Notes: a model not told the origin generated them from the letters alone. DNA of 64,000 nucleotides from Primula veris (GCA_963682055.1 OY821749.1:30883631-30947630); one strand, 5' to 3'; shown: positions 10,401 through 23,494, counted from the first letter of the stretch. Program-made: numbers and translations.

Positions 10401-13194
10401 TTGAAAGCTAAATAATCTGACTTTCCAAACAAGCATAGATTTATCAAATTAAAAATCTAAAAAATAAGTCAAAAAAATATGTTACTAAACGGACCCTTAG
10501 TGTACGTGATAGAAAACATATTGTAGGTTGTGGTAGTAAATTGTTACAAAAATGTATATAGACACTGTTTTTCATGTCTTTTCATTTCGTACTAAATCAT
10601 GTCTATAATTCTTTGCATTAATCAAATCTCAAAGAAAATGTTAGGTAAGTTAACTAATTGCTACTTTTTGAAGGTTGGTCCATACAAAACCGAAGTTCTT
10701 TGTCTAGAAAATCGGTAACGATTCACAATCCTGTCTCCTTTAACTTGGATAATTCAGGCCCATGCACATTTCAAACAAAGTGAGCACTTTAAAGACCATG
10801 TAGGTTCACTAAACAGTGTTTTCAAAATTATATCTCATCTTGAATAACACAGAAAAAGGCCCAAAACATGTGGAGAAAGTTTAGTAAATAAGCTGTCTTA
10901 AATTAAACTATTAAACAACAGGATAAACAGACTTACATGAAATATATGTACTCCAAGAACTCCATATGCTAGGGGAAGAGCAGAGTCTACAAATGGGTAG
11001 AGAAGCTGCATATCTGGCGGTTCGACAGCATTTGGATCTGTGAAATATTTTACGACCTCGGGTGGAAGCTTATTGATCTGCTTGATAGAGATATACGATA
11101 AGAAAATCCGGTATAGTTGAAGAACGCATAATCATAGAGGTACATGTTTTAGACTATAAGCATAAAAGTAAAACTTGATAACTGGCAGTATAGAAGGACA
11201 GTTGGATTAACAATCTCCCATCTCTAGCCTCCCTTGCAAGCCTTGAAATTTAAGGTAAAATTCCAAGCCAGCAAAACCCACCTCAAAAGACAAAGCTTAG
11301 ATGAAGATCGAGTTATAACTATCACCCCAGATTATATAATTTAGTTGTAAGATCGAAACGGAACTAATATTTTCAAGATTCTATGCTATACTTGATCATT
11401 TTCAGGGCAATACAATAGATATACTGATACGTTCTGTTTTCTCTTCATGTATATTAGGCTATTATAATTGTGTCACCTTGAAACTTTTGCATAGACTACC
11501 TTATGCACATATGTATGTCAAATTAAATTACTAAAATTACCCATTACAAAGCCAAACTTATAAATATAAGTCACTAGAAATTACATATTACAAGGACGAA
11601 ATATCTTAAAATAATGTGTGCTTTTATTCTGGGTACATGAAAAAAAAATCAATTTTAAATTAGTACACATTCAAATCTTTTTTGCAAAAAAATGATACCA
11701 AACAACATCACCGTATAATTACAATCTAAAATCTAAACACAGACCCAGATGCAATTTTCCTTGAGATAAAAATTTAAGGGAAACTAGATAATACAAGGAT
11801 AGAAGAGAAGTAGGACAAAAAGGAACGTCGTCATCAACATAACTACATCATAACTCATAAAAATAATCAATACCTGAGATGCAATCCCTAGCTCGACAGA
11901 GGAACCAATTGTGAGAAGAAACAACAGAAATGCAATAACGTATTGCCATAGAGTCGTTTCTTGTGGCTCGGAAACCTCTTTTCTCAACATGCCAAAACTG
12001 ACACGAGGACCACCTCGTGGATCTAAATCTTCCGAATTCGGTTCCTCTACCATAAAAAGATTGTATTTATCACCCATAAGTTCATTAAGCTGATTTTGAA
12101 GCTTTGCAAATACATCCTCTCTGTTTCCCCGTAAATTTCCTAGAAAAAGAATGCCTTCTCCAAAATCTCCAAAGGACTCCTCTTTTGTTACCCAAAAAGT
12201 GGAATATCCGAAAAGCTTATCTTTGATCAATTTTACGTCATTAGGGTCGACTTTTTCTGGTCCGAGAAGTTCCATAAGTTTGAACGAGTCAATTTGGAAA
12301 TTGTTATAAGCAGGACCTATAGGTGAAATTGTCGGTGGCTGAAAATATAGAGAAAGGTTCAGTGGCTTTAACAGCATTTGACAAAGTGAATTTGGAGGCG
12401 TTTCATGGTTTTATATTATCGTAAAAAGTGATTGATTACTTTTACATACATGAGTTATCCTTAAGCCACAGATACCGTACCTGTTGTTGTGAATGCAACA
12501 TACAGAAAAAGCAGCACTAGCATGGCAACATTACATTTCTCCGCGATTCCTTACCCATAGTGTACCGACACAAAAAATACTCATAAGTTGGGAACTAATT
12601 CGTACACTATTCCAAACTACCCGATCACGCTTTAGTCCCCTCATTACTTACGGTCAAATCATGTATTTACATTCCGTACACTATTCTAAACTACTCAATC
12701 ACGCTTTAGTCCCCTCGTTGTTTACAGTCGAGTGTACAAGCGCGGTTTATCTTTAAGTTCGGCTACTCGCTACTGACTAAAATATCTAACTTTAATTAAG
12801 GTGACAGTGACAAACAACAGGCAAGTAAAAGACTGTAACTTTTTTAATCCAAACACTAATCTTGAGTAAAAATAAACATATTGTTACTGTGAGCAAAAAA
12901 CAGTAAAAATCTAGAAATAAATAAATTTTATCTCACCCTTGAAGAAACATTATTTTTTTCTTCCTTATCAACTTCTTCAGTAGCCAAGTTTGAGTCTTTA
13001 CTACTAGTCTTATTACCTGCCACGTCATCACCTTCCCCATTTTCATTTTGCCCAAAACAATGAATTTTAAATTGCATTTTTCTGCTAAAAAAACACTTTC
13101 TCTCTCTACCCAAAAGCTTAGTTTTCTTTGTGATTAAAATGGGTTTAATAAGTGGGTTTATAGTGCTTAGATTGAAGGTTATGAGAGTACCCAT
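7459..13194 (-). CDS. EGY1: EGY1, chloroplast site-2-protease-like zinc metalloprotease
   Basis: Ten exons in reading order: 13194-12937, 12338-11874, 11077-10937, 10182-10081, 9534-9323, 8857-8807, 8736-8667, 8386-8318, 7853-7803 and 7617-7459. They total 1,578 nt (525 aa). It starts MGTL like Arabidopsis EGY1 and has a basic transit-peptide-like N-terminus (about 1-60). A conserved region follows (FKLMELLGPEKVDPNDVKLI, then KDKLFGYSTFWVTKEE), then a first membrane segment near VIAFLLFLLTIGSSVELG. The S2P zinc motif HEVGH spans the exon 3/4 junction, and the second metal-site motif is NMLPVGCLDGG. Several hydrophobic segments and the ending ELGIGLVTTF complete it. EGY1 is a thylakoid intramembrane protease needed for chloroplast development; that function is family knowledge. 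Catalytic residues appear intact. The main uncertainty is whether a tiny extra exon sits in the 598-nt first intron. Confidence 0.95.
7955..8165. repeat. Dispersed AAGC-rich palindromic repeat in an EGY1 intron
   Basis: The left end reads TTTGGTTGCAGCGTTTAA and the right end AAAGCTGCAGTGGCATCCAA, with AAGCTTAAAG and CAGGCTTAAA inside. The ends are roughly inverted. It lies between the exons at 7853 and 8318. Confidence 0.55.
12601..12731. repeat. 76-bp tandem duplication in EGY1 intron 1
   Basis: Copies at about 12601-12655 and 12677-12731 share CGTACACTATTC and ATCACGCTTTAGTCCCCTC with few differences. The start-to-start distance is 76 bp. Confidence 0.8.
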
Positions 13195-14398
13195 TTTGGG
13201 ACTTTTTTTTTTTTATTTTATCTGATTATTTCTCACCCCTGCATTATATATAAATCAGATAAAGAAGCTTCTGGTTTTTTTTTTCTTTCTAATTTCTGTT
13301 TTTGTTCTTAGTTTTGTGGGAAATATCAAATTATATGTAATAAATATATTGTCAAAATTATAATTAATGAAAAACTTTATTTAACCTTTCCACTTTCTAT
13401 TGAAACATAAAAGGTCCTTAAGTTAACAAAAAATCAAAACCATTGGTTGCATTTCTATGCTCATTTTGTTTTTATTTTTTGTAAAAAATCTCACTTTTTT
13501 TATTTTTTTATAATATTGTGTTTGCAAATGTTAACTTAAGAGTTAATCATAGATTTTTTTTTGAGTTTTCTTCATACCTTTATGCCTTTTATCGGCTATG
13601 ATTTTTTCTTGAACTATAGTAGCTCATCTCGTGTGATAAAAGACTTACGATCAATAAACCTTATATGATAGTGAGTTGCTACTATATGTAACATATTGCA
13701 GTACCGTCGTAGTAGTTAAAGATATCTGCTAAACGCATAGATCCGAGACACAACGTTTATGATTTTTTGACCGTTAAATTTAAGAATTTCAGCAACTATT
13801 ATCCATCGTTCGTTGCAATAATTCTTCGACAAAAATAAAGATAAATTAGTTTAGCATTCAAGTTAATGAAAGTATTTTTTTAAATAAGATTGGAATTTGG
13901 ATAGATGTTTTTGATTACTTAGATTTGTTTATTTACGTTAAATTCCTTATTCACTAAAGTTTTTTTGACCGTCAAAATTTTGCATCGATAACAAAAACGC
14001 AGCTACAATCCATCTTTGATTGCAAAAATTATTCATCCGAAGAATTAAGATTGATAATTTTGAATTATTTACGATAATTCCTCATTCCTTATGAATATTT
14101 AACATTTTTTTTATATGGTAGAATAATATTTTATCAATTCCGAACTCTAACAACTACTTAATAAAATTCGTGAGGAATAATATTAAAGCGTAACAATGAC
14201 AAAATAAATTACAAATTGACCCCGAGGTTACAATTAGTTACATTTAAACCCCGTGTTAAGTCCTAATTGCCACCTTTCTCATAATAAAATTAAAAAGATT
14301 TATATTTATATTTTCTTACAAAAAACACCGCCATACCCAGAAATCAAAATTCTTTTTTTTCTCCTTCCCTTACAAGGAAGAAAGCGAGAGAGAGAAAT
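13195..14398. promoter_or_regulatory. Divergent promoter region between EGY1 and the NEMP-like gene
   Basis: The two genes start 1.2 kb apart on opposite strands, so this stretch must hold both promoters. It is very AT-rich and has no gene. A duplicated block with TTTTTGACCGT and CCATCNTTNGTTGCAA is visible near 13760-13830 and 13965-14025. No sharp regulatory element could be assigned. Confidence 0.5.
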
Positions 14399-17300
14399 AT
14401 GAGTTATTTTGTACCTTTTTTTATTCTATTTATTTTACCAGTTTCTATCTCTTTAACAACACACAATAATGAAGAGACTGTGTACAAAGGTACTTCACAT
14501 ATCTCACTTTTTGTGTTTTTTAAACAAAAAATAATAGAGATTGGTTGAAATTAGGGGGAAAAAAAGTAGGATTTTTTTTTATGTAGTACAATAAGATTTG
14601 GTAAAAGGGTCATTTATTGTTTTTTTTATTTATATTTTTTTGTATTATATGCTCTTTAAAGAAAGATGAGAGTTTGGTAATTTTGGGAAAATTTCCTTTT
14701 TTTATTTTATTGAATTTTTATGTATTACAGTCAGAGTTTGTAGTTTTTTTAAGATTGTATTTAGTATCATGTGTTCTGAAGAAAAGATTTTTGGGTGAAA
14801 TTAGGAGAAATTTTTCTCTAATTTTATATGTAGTACAATAAAATTTGAGTTATTGTATTTAAGTATGTAGTACAATAAAATATTTTTTGGGTGAAATCAT
14901 GTCCATTTAAGTTATGGTATTTGAGTATGATATGTTGATATGCTCTACAAAGAAAGATGAGAGTTTGATGAATTTGTTAAAAAAATTTATTTGATTTTTG
15001 TGTATTATAGTCGGTCGGCGTTTGTGATCCATTTAAGATTGTAATTAGGTATGATATGCGCTCAAGAAAAAGACTAGAGATTGAATGGCATTAGGAGACA
15101 TTTGTTTTTCTATTTTTTTTATGTAGTATTATGAGATTTTAGTAAAAGAGTCCATTTAAGTGATTGTGTTTGAGTATGATATGCTCTACAAAAAAAGATG
15201 AGAGTTTGGTGAATTTGGTAAAATTTCCTATCTTTATTGGATTTTAATGTATTATAGTCAGAGTTTGTAATTCATATAAGATTGTGATTGGGTATAATAT
15301 GCTTTGAAGAAAAAGACTAGAGATTGGGTGAAATTAAAAGAAATTTGTTTTTATAATATTTTTTTTATGTAGTAGTACAATAAGATATGGTAAAAGGGTT
15401 CATTTAAGTGATTGTATTTGAGCATGATATGCTCTACAAAGTAAAAAGATGAGGGTTTGGTGAATTTGATAAAATTTGTTCTTCTAAATGGTGATTTATG
15501 TAGTAGAGTCAGAGTTTGTACTAGCGTTCATCTAAGATTGTTTTGAGTATGATATGCTCTGGAGAAAAAAGATCAGAGATTAGGTTAAATTAGGAGAAAT
15601 TATTTTATTTATTATTTTTATAAGTGGTACAATAAGATTTCGTAAAGGGTTCATCTGAATGATTGTATTTGAGTATGGTTTGCTCTATAAAGAAAGACGA
15701 GAGTTTGGCGAATTTGGTAAAATTTGTTCTTCTAATTGGTTTTTATGTATTGCATTCAGAGTTTGTATTAGGGTTCATTTAAGATTGTATTGAGGAGGAT
15801 ATGCTCTGTAGAATAAGGCGAGAGCTTGGGTGAATTCCGGAGGGGGGGGGGGGGATCTTCTATATTGTTGTATATGTTCTATAGTGAGATTTTGTACTAG
15901 GGTTCATCTAAGTGATTGTATGATGCGCCCTGGAGAAAAAGATGAGACATCAGCTGAATTAAGGGAATTTTGTTTATTTCAGTTTTTTGTATATTATATG
16001 CTAGAATGTCGGGAGTTTTATTTGGTTAGTTTGTGAATTATGTCTGGTTTGATCAGAACTGCTATAGTTTGCACCTATTATGGAGATATTAGGGTTTAAC
16101 TCGTAATTTTACCAAGCATGATTTTCTGTATGTCGTCTCCCCAAGCCTTGCTGTAAAATTAGTGCCACTGTAACTTTACCCATACAGAGGCTGTTAGTCT
16201 GGCCTGTCCTTGGGGAGTGGTAGCCTTCTGCTCCATAATATTCGTATAGTATTGCCCAAACAAAGAAGAAGGGGATTTAAATTTAAAAACAGGGGACTGA
16301 TGGTTTTCTTTACATCTACTATGATGGTACTAGGGCTTGTCCTAAGGATTGTAATAAGTAGGATATATTTTGGAATTCTGGGTGGTTAATTATATTCAGA
16401 AAGTGATTTTAAGATATGGGTTTCATCATTTCCCGAGAGTATATTTAGTTTGCATCTTACTTTATTACTGGTTTAGGGTTCTCTGAGTGATTGTATAAAG
16501 TACCACACAAAGATTATAACTTAATTTGAGTAAAGAGTTACTTTAAGAGTAGGTTTCATAGAGTCAATTCAGTCTTTATTTATCATACTGGTATAAGGTT
16601 TCTTTATCTATTGCCGGTTCTGTGGAAGATCGACTTTTTCTAAACTAAGTTTTTAAGGTTGATTAAAGTTGGTGAGATTTGATGTTAGAGTTTCGGTGCG
16701 CTGTTTCTTTTTATTGATTAGTGAATCTGAAACATGTTTTAGTTCTAAAGGTGTAGAAAGTTGGAGTTCGCTTTTTTGTTTTTACCTCATCATTCTCTGG
16801 TGCAATTATTTCCATTTGAGCTTGTAGGACTGCATGTTACTTGGTTGCCACTTGCCATATGGATTGTCATGCCATGTATACAATATGACATTTGTTTTAA
16901 GGTCACTTCTATATAAAGGGGTAAATTTTCTATTGACTTTCAAGCAATGTTGTTAGTGTTTGGGTGATACGTTGAATTTGAGTAATGCGGTAGCCACTAT
17001 GAGATGGTTACTGCAATATTTATTGATATTATTAGCAATATTTCCAGAGCTGCTCTGGTTTAACTTTTTACTTTCTGACCGTTGTTTTGATTAAATGATC
17101 ATGTGCAGGTATAAATTTAGAGAATCCAGTTATTGAGTTCACTCCATCTCCCCTTGTTGGTTATGCATCATTTTCTAGTGGGGGATCAAAAGATGTTTTA
17201 TTTTGTGACCGTGTTCAAGTTTCTGGAAAATCAAGATTAGAACTTGGGAGCTATGCCAATGCTTATAAGGTTACTTTGGCTCCATCTGCAGTTATTCCCG

Positions 17301-18634
17301 AAAAACTCCATGGAAAAGTCCAGATTTGTTTCCACAAGTAAGATTAATTGCTCACTTACCCTTTTGAATTAAATGCAATTGGAATAGCCAGGTTAAGTTA
17401 AGAAAACAATGACTTTGTTACTAACATGGGGTTTGTGTAGTTGTAGGCTTGTATTTCTTAAATAAAGAAGCTGGGATTTGAGATTGACAGATCGTGCAAA
17501 ATGTTGGGGTTATATCTAGCTTTAAGTTCTAGCTTTTCCAGGAAAAAGAACCCCAGAAAAGCTCACCTTTAAAGCCAGTCAACCAAGTATACTCCAGCTT
17601 ATAAGCAAAAGATAAATTTATGTGTGAGAAGATGTAATCAAACTAGCAGCAATTTAACCAAAGAATAACTTTATTGGACTATGGACTAGGGGTGGGCAAA
17701 AAATCCGCAAACCCGCCCCGTAACCCAACCCGCATGGATTGGGGTGAGTTGGGGTGGGCTGAGTGTCAAAAAAAAAATCAATCCGCCCCGCCCCAATCCG
17801 CTATATATTTTGCGGGTTGGGTTAGAGTTGAGATTAACAAAACGCGGGTTAATCCGCGCCAATCCGTTTCAACCCGCAATATATATATAATTATAAATAT
17901 ATATACAATGTGTGTATTTTAAGATACATCTTTCATTCTTGTTATATTTTAGTTTTATTACTTGTTCGCGAATGTTCTAAACGTATTTTCATTGGTTTTA
18001 ATTTATATTTCTCTTTGAAATATTCGATTTATTTTAAAATTTAGGTTGATTATGCAACCTATGAAAAATAAAGGACCAAAATAAAAATTTAAGAATCAAT
18101 CTAAACCCAACCTGCAATTTATTTTGCGGGTTGGGTTGAGTTGGGGTTTTAATTATAACGGGTTGGGTTGAGTTGGGTTGAGATTTAAATTTTATCAATC
18201 CGCCCCAATCCGCCCCGCCATTTATTTTACGGGTTGGGTTAGGATTGAGGTCAATCCGCCCCAATCTGCCCCGTGCCCACCCCTACTATGGACTATTTAC
18301 CTAGCAACACATCACCACTCATATGTATTAAAGACTAGTTACTTAGTGTCACCTCTTATAAGCGTGAAAGGTACTTTCTTTCTATATTTGTATGCTTTAA
18401 CTGAAAATTTGCAAGTATATTGATTTAAGGTAGATGCTAATAGTTGAATTCGTTGCAGGAATGCTACGCGAGGTTTATGTCAATGTGGAAGTGATGGATG
18501 GAAAACCATTCAAAAAGGACTTTGGAGCTCGGTCATGTCACCTTATGAGGAAAAATATATTGATGTTAAGTTCAATGGTCAAATCTCTGGTTCTGTTACA
18601 GTAACAGTTGAAGAAGGTCAGCATTTACTCCAGC

Positions 18635-18672
<38 letters not shown>

Positions 18673-21600
18673 GCACTTTCTCTTACCTTTTTGTGTGTGT
18701 TTTTGTAGACTTTCAGAGATGGCGTCTCAGTTGCCTTGCTATTGGTCTTGTTTTGTTGCTGTTGTCACCTGTTGTCAGCAGTTGGGTTCCATTCTATTAT
18801 AGTAGTTCAATGGCCATTGGAGTCTTTCTCGTCATCTTAATACTTCTTTTTCAGGTATATTAAGCTGTTTGTATATATTGTAACTTTTCTATGCCTTTAA
18901 CATGCTGTTACCATTTGTTGCCCCCCCCCCCCTTCTCTCCTCTCTCTCTCTACGTAATTTGATTATTTTAATTGTTCAAACTACAAATTGATGTTGTATG
19001 TAAGATCAAATTGTATATATTACACTTTTTATTATGGTTTTACAACCAACTTAGCCTATGTTACTGACAGTTGTTTGTAAAATGGTTTATGCCCCCAACT
19101 TTTGGAACTCTGGGAACTAGTTAAAGACTTTTAAATTTGCTATCTTCGCTGTTCCTACACTCGCATACAGCCTCACAAGAGTGTAACTGGAACCGTACGG
19201 GTCAATAAAAAAACGTATTTTCTTCATTTCTTAAAAGCATTAAACGTAAAACGGTAAAAGTAAAAAATAAAACGAAGTACCACCTTTCCTCTTGTTGATT
19301 GAATTATGAGTGGGAACTGCAGAACTTTTTTTTTTCCATAAGATTGTTTCTGTGAGTGTTTGGATGTTAACGTAATCATGTCTTCTTTTCATGTGGAGGC
19401 AAAATCTGCCCTTCTATGTAAAAATTACTTCGAGTTTTTTTTCCTACCTTCATTTAAATTATCAGAGATTAAGAACAAAATTAGTTGGTATGGAATATGT
19501 ATGATAACATATAAGAATTTGTGTCTCACTACATACACCAATGCTGTGATTTTATGCGAATCGTTGCAATCTTAAAGGCATTGAGAAAATGTAAATTTCC
19601 CCAATATATTGAAATTAAAAAGAGAAATGGAAGCCTCGCTTTGGAATATAAGAAAAAACTACAAGGTTCTTTAAGATTTACACCCATGCCTCAGAAATTT
19701 TCCTGTTTCTTTATCTCGAAAAAGCCCATGTCAAAAGGATCCGATTATGTAAATTATCTGAGTAACAATTGAACTTTGTTGTCTATTACGTGATTTGGCC
19801 TATATTTTTTTGTTTATTGCTTTGGTTATATTTGTTTAGGGGATGAAATTACTACCGACGGGGAGAAAAAACTTCTTGTATCTCACTCTATACGGATCAG
19901 TGGTAAGCATTTCACATTTTTGGTTTGCCATCTTGTGGCTGATGATGCTATTGTTTCTTTTTTTTTTTACTTTCTGGATGTATATGTTCACGGCCTTTTT
20001 GTCAGGTTGGAGCAGGATCATATCTGTTTCATCAGTTCTCAGCTTTGGTCAATTCTATTCTTATCAGCTTTGGATTGAGTGAGGAGATGCACAACCCTGT
20101 AAGTCTTCATTGTGTTGATAGTTTTTGTACATTTGCAAATGAGTCTGTATTACCCCAATGGTTTTCATCGTGTAGTTCATGTAATCTATTTCGAATTTCT
20201 GAAACTTCCTTTTTGTACCAATGGATCTCATTTCATTTATTGCATAAATGCAGCCTGATTACAATTCTTTACAGTGGTTTCTTTATTTTTACGTTAATTT
20301 TATGTGTATTCATTTCACGAATGTCTAGCGTATAGTTGCTAGTACGACACATGTATATCTCTATATATATTTTTATGTATATTGTCGTAGATCCATATTA
20401 TTTGTTTTCCGTGAAGACATTGAACAACTGTCCTTGTTTGTTTCCAGGTATCTGTTTTTTTGCTACTTGGAATTATCCTGGCTGGAGCAGCTCTAGGATT
20501 TTGGATAGTGCGGAAGTTTGTTGTTTCAGATGATGGGAGTGTAGACGTTGGTGTTGCCCAGTTTGTAAAATGGGCCATGCGTGTCATAGCTTCTGCATTC
20601 ATTTTTCAGGTGTCTATAGTTGAATTAATTGTTGATAAAATTTATATGCTCTAGGATTGGTAAATTTATTGATTACTACTCTCTTCATGTTGTTTCTTTA
20701 TTTTGACCATGATCTGTTCTATCCTTTCCAGAGCACTCTTGATACTCCTTTGGCATTGGGAGCTTTGGCTTTGTCTTCTGGAATCGGCCTCCTTATCTCT
20801 TCCATCAAATTCAATAATTCAGAGTAAGTTCTTATTGTTGCCTTATCCATATTTTTTAATACTTTCCTTTTTTTGCCCCAATTTTTTTTCTTTCCTCAAG
20901 TAAAAATTATGGATTGTTTGTACACTTGCATGCGTTAGATGGAACACATTATTCTGTGATCAATGCTCTATTAGTTATTAAGTGATTGCAAATAAACATA
21001 CTGTTGTTTGAGTTTGAACTTTGAAGTTAATACAAGGGGACATTCAGTTTTAAGATAGTTTTCAACTTTGGCTTCGAGTCCTTTAAGTCTCAAGCTATGA
21101 TTTTAATGGTCTTACAAAAATCAAGTTGGTACTGATCTTAGTTTTGCTTTAGATATTTCATGTTGTCTTATGTTTTTCTCTTATAAAACGGTATAAGGCT
21201 GTAGTTAGAAGCTTGATTGCTCTATAGTAAAGCTAGAGAGTGATTTATTGAAATTGTAACTTTGACTTGATGAAAATTGTGGGAATATTTGTTCATCTAG
21301 CATGTCTCGTGTTGAACGTTGGTTTGTTTTTGAAGTCACTCTATTTTAGTTATTTATATTGGACTCGATATCTAATCTTATATCAAGTATCTAATGGAAT
21401 GCTTTTCTTTTATTGATACAGTAAGTCTACTTTTGTAGGACAGAGAAATCTGTGGGGAAGTGGAGGACAAACAATGACGAATCAAAACCGCACTGAATTT
21501 CTTAGCCGGTCAAAAAAGGCTGTCGGGTCAGCAGAGAGACAATGGAGTAGCCCTAGAAAATCTTTATCTCCATGGTCAGACTCTCCTGTTAAAGGTATAT

Positions 21601-22515
21601 ATTTTGATACGTAGCCATCTTATGTCCTTATGTTAAATAATGTTATATTGATGGCGACCAGAATCTTTTTGCTTTCTTTTTAAAATATCTCGTACAATCA
21701 TCTTTGTTACCTTGTGGCTCCAGCCATTTTTAGCTCATGTCCTACATTGATCTCTTTAGATCTTAAAGAAAATTACTTTCACTATTGATATTCTGGAGTA
21801 AGCTAAAACTCATTTCGCTTATATGCTGAGTAGTATTTGGATGCACTTGTTGCTTGTTTGTATTACTTGGTATTTCGGTAAGAATAGGTCTTTAGACAAA
21901 TATTATAAAACTGTATCTTATAGGAGAGTATAAAGTAGTTGGATGCTTAATTTTAGTCCTGTTAACCTTTTAAACAAAAACACGCTATATATTAATATAT
22001 CTTTCCATTCTTTTGCTTATTGTAGGAAGAAGATTATTTTAAACAGATTTATAAAACCTCATTATCTCAGTATATAATTGCTGAACTTTTGTAATGCTGT
22101 AAAAAGGCATGACACTGCTCTTTTAGCAGAATGCTCGATATTTTATTGAAAGTTTTTTTTACATGTACACAGTTCATAATTCATGATTTCTCTCTTTATT
22201 GCAGGTCTAGTAACTCCACCAAACGGAAGGGGTAGAAAAACTCAGAGAGATTATTATTCGACCTTCCACAAGACCCCAAACAGAAAGAAATTTACAAAGA
22301 GACAGTGGGAGAATTTTACCGAAGAATCGACAAAACAAGCCTTGGGGGAGCTAGCTTCAACGCCAGAGTTCACTGATTGGGTTGTAAAAAATGCCGATAG
22401 GATACAACTCCTTCCTGAAGATAGTTATTCTGATGAATCAACAAGAAGTGGGTCGGATTCTAGCAACGGGGAGGTGTTTGGGGTTTCAGAGACATTTAGT
22501 TTGTTTAAATGGTAG
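14399..22515 (+). CDS. NEMP/DUF2215 nuclear-envelope transmembrane protein (PNET2-like)
   Basis: Ten exons: 14399-14489, 17109-17337, 18459-18616, 18709-18854, 19840-19902, 20006-20098, 20448-20609, 20732-20823, 21422-21594 and 22205-22515. They total 1,518 nt (505 aa) and phases close throughout. A signal peptide (MSYFVPFFILFILPVSISLT) is followed by a lumenal beta-rich region ending at GSVTVTVEE. Then come about five hydrophobic segments: LAIGLVLLLLSPVVS, MAIGVFLVILILLF, a segment in GAGSYLFHQFSALVNSILI, VFLLLGIILAGAALGFWIV, and LALGALALSSGIGLLISS. The soluble C-terminal tail carries SP-rich motifs (WSSPRKSLSPWSD) and a helical region (QALGELASTPEFTDWVVKNA). This order fits the NEMP/TMEM194 family, an inner nuclear membrane protein whose plant members are described as PNET2. 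The substrate or partner role is inferred from family only. Intron 1 is 2.6 kb and repeat-filled. Confidence 0.85.
14580..15860 (+). repeat. Degenerate ~250-bp tandem repeat array in NEMP-like intron 1
   Basis: Five or more units begin near 14580, 14829, 15120, 15367 and 15622. Each starts with a form of ATGTAGTACAATAAGATTT and runs through GAGTATGATATGCTCTAC, AAGATGAGAGTTTGGTGAAT and TCAGAGTTTGTA. A second half-unit with ATGCTCTGGAGAAAAA follows, which suggests an older half-length repeat. Confidence 0.8.
15842..15854 (+). repeat. Run of 13 G
   Basis: A homopolymeric G tract lies at the end of the intron 1 repeat array, just after GAATTCCGGA. It may be unstable or a sequencing-length uncertainty. 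Confidence 0.9.
17679..18293. mobile_element. hAT-type MITE, 599 bp, with perfect 8-bp target duplication
   Basis: The termini are TAGGGGTGGGCA at 17687-17698 and its exact complement TGCCCACCCCTA at 18274-18285. Both sides carry the 8-bp direct repeat CTATGGAC (17679-17686 and 18286-18293). An 8-bp duplication and short terminal inverted repeats are diagnostic of hAT elements. The subterminal regions are rich in CGGGTTGGGTT and its complement AACCCGC. There is no transposase, so it is non-autonomous. It sits in intron 2 of the NEMP-like gene. Confidence 0.92.
18635..18673. repeat. (TC)n(AC)n compound microsatellite
   Basis: A TC run is followed directly by an AC run, 20 to 60 bases after the donor of NEMP-like intron 3 (18617). 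Confidence 0.85.
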
Positions 22516-23494
22516 CGGTGGAAGTAGGCATCAATGATATCAACTTGGATATCTTTATAACTACGAAAATCATGTTAAAGTAGTAAACGTAGGTTTCATA
22601 GATCGACATGAGAACAGTTCTTGAGCAACTATTACCTTGTAGTTCATTTTCATCTCTTTGAAGGTTTTTTTATAATACAGTTTCTGAAGTAGCCAGACTT
22701 TTTTTTTCCTACCTTAGAGTTCTAGTCTTCTAGAGGTTGTAAGTTGGAAATGAGCCTGATTTTTAAGCAGTTAAATTGATTGTTTTGATTACTTGTATGA
22801 CAAGATGTAGCTAAACAAGTTTACTGGTCATCATAGTTTTGATTACTTGTATGACAAACCAATGTAGAAAGAAAATCACAAGTCAAATTGATAGCATTAA
22901 TCTGACATTGGCGCCTATATTAATTGGACAGTTATGCACCTGGGTTTTCTATGATGATGTCAACATTTCTTAATGTTAACACACAAAGAAATATAATTCC
23001 ATATGGCTAAATATATTAGATGTATATTTTACCAGCCTAATTGACTCATGAGGTCATGATGAGGCCAATTTTAATTCATAGTAACCATGCATTTTAACTA
23101 AAATTTCAACAAACAGTTCTTGACCAACAATTATAGTGTAGTTCATTTTCATCTCTTTGAAGATTTTTTGCCGACTTTTGTTTCCTAACCTAGAGTTCCT
23201 GAGGTTGTAAGTTGTATGAGCCTGATATTTTTAAGCAGTTAATTTTGTTACAAGATGCAGCCAAACAAGCTCACTAGTCATCTCATATTTTTTTTATTTT
23301 TTTTTTGTGGTACAATTTTCTAATCGTAGTTCTAAACACTTGTATGGCAACCCAAGGTAGGAAGAAAATCACAAGTCAAATTGATAGCATTAAAAGCCAA
23401 TAATTTGCACAACTCGATTGTTACAGAGATGAAAAGTACTCTTATTTGAGAGACGCGGATCTCGACTTTATTGCTCTTTTTCCACTTCGACAAA
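22516..23494. repeat. Spacer with a ~290-bp direct duplication 3' of the NEMP-like gene
   Basis: Two direct copies lie at about 22613-22900 and 23112-23393 (499 bp offset). Both share AACAGTTCTTGA, GTAGTTCATTTTCATCTCTT, GAGGTTGTAAGTTG, a GAGCCTGAT block and AAAATCACAAGTCAAATTGA, with indels between. The first copy probably overlaps the NEMP-like 3' untranslated region. No gene is present. Confidence 0.8.

Noticed and set aside
17674..18264. Open frames on both strands rich in N, P and R codons
   Set aside because: They come from the CGGGTTGGGTT and AACCCGCC words of the hAT-type MITE and cross its boundary.
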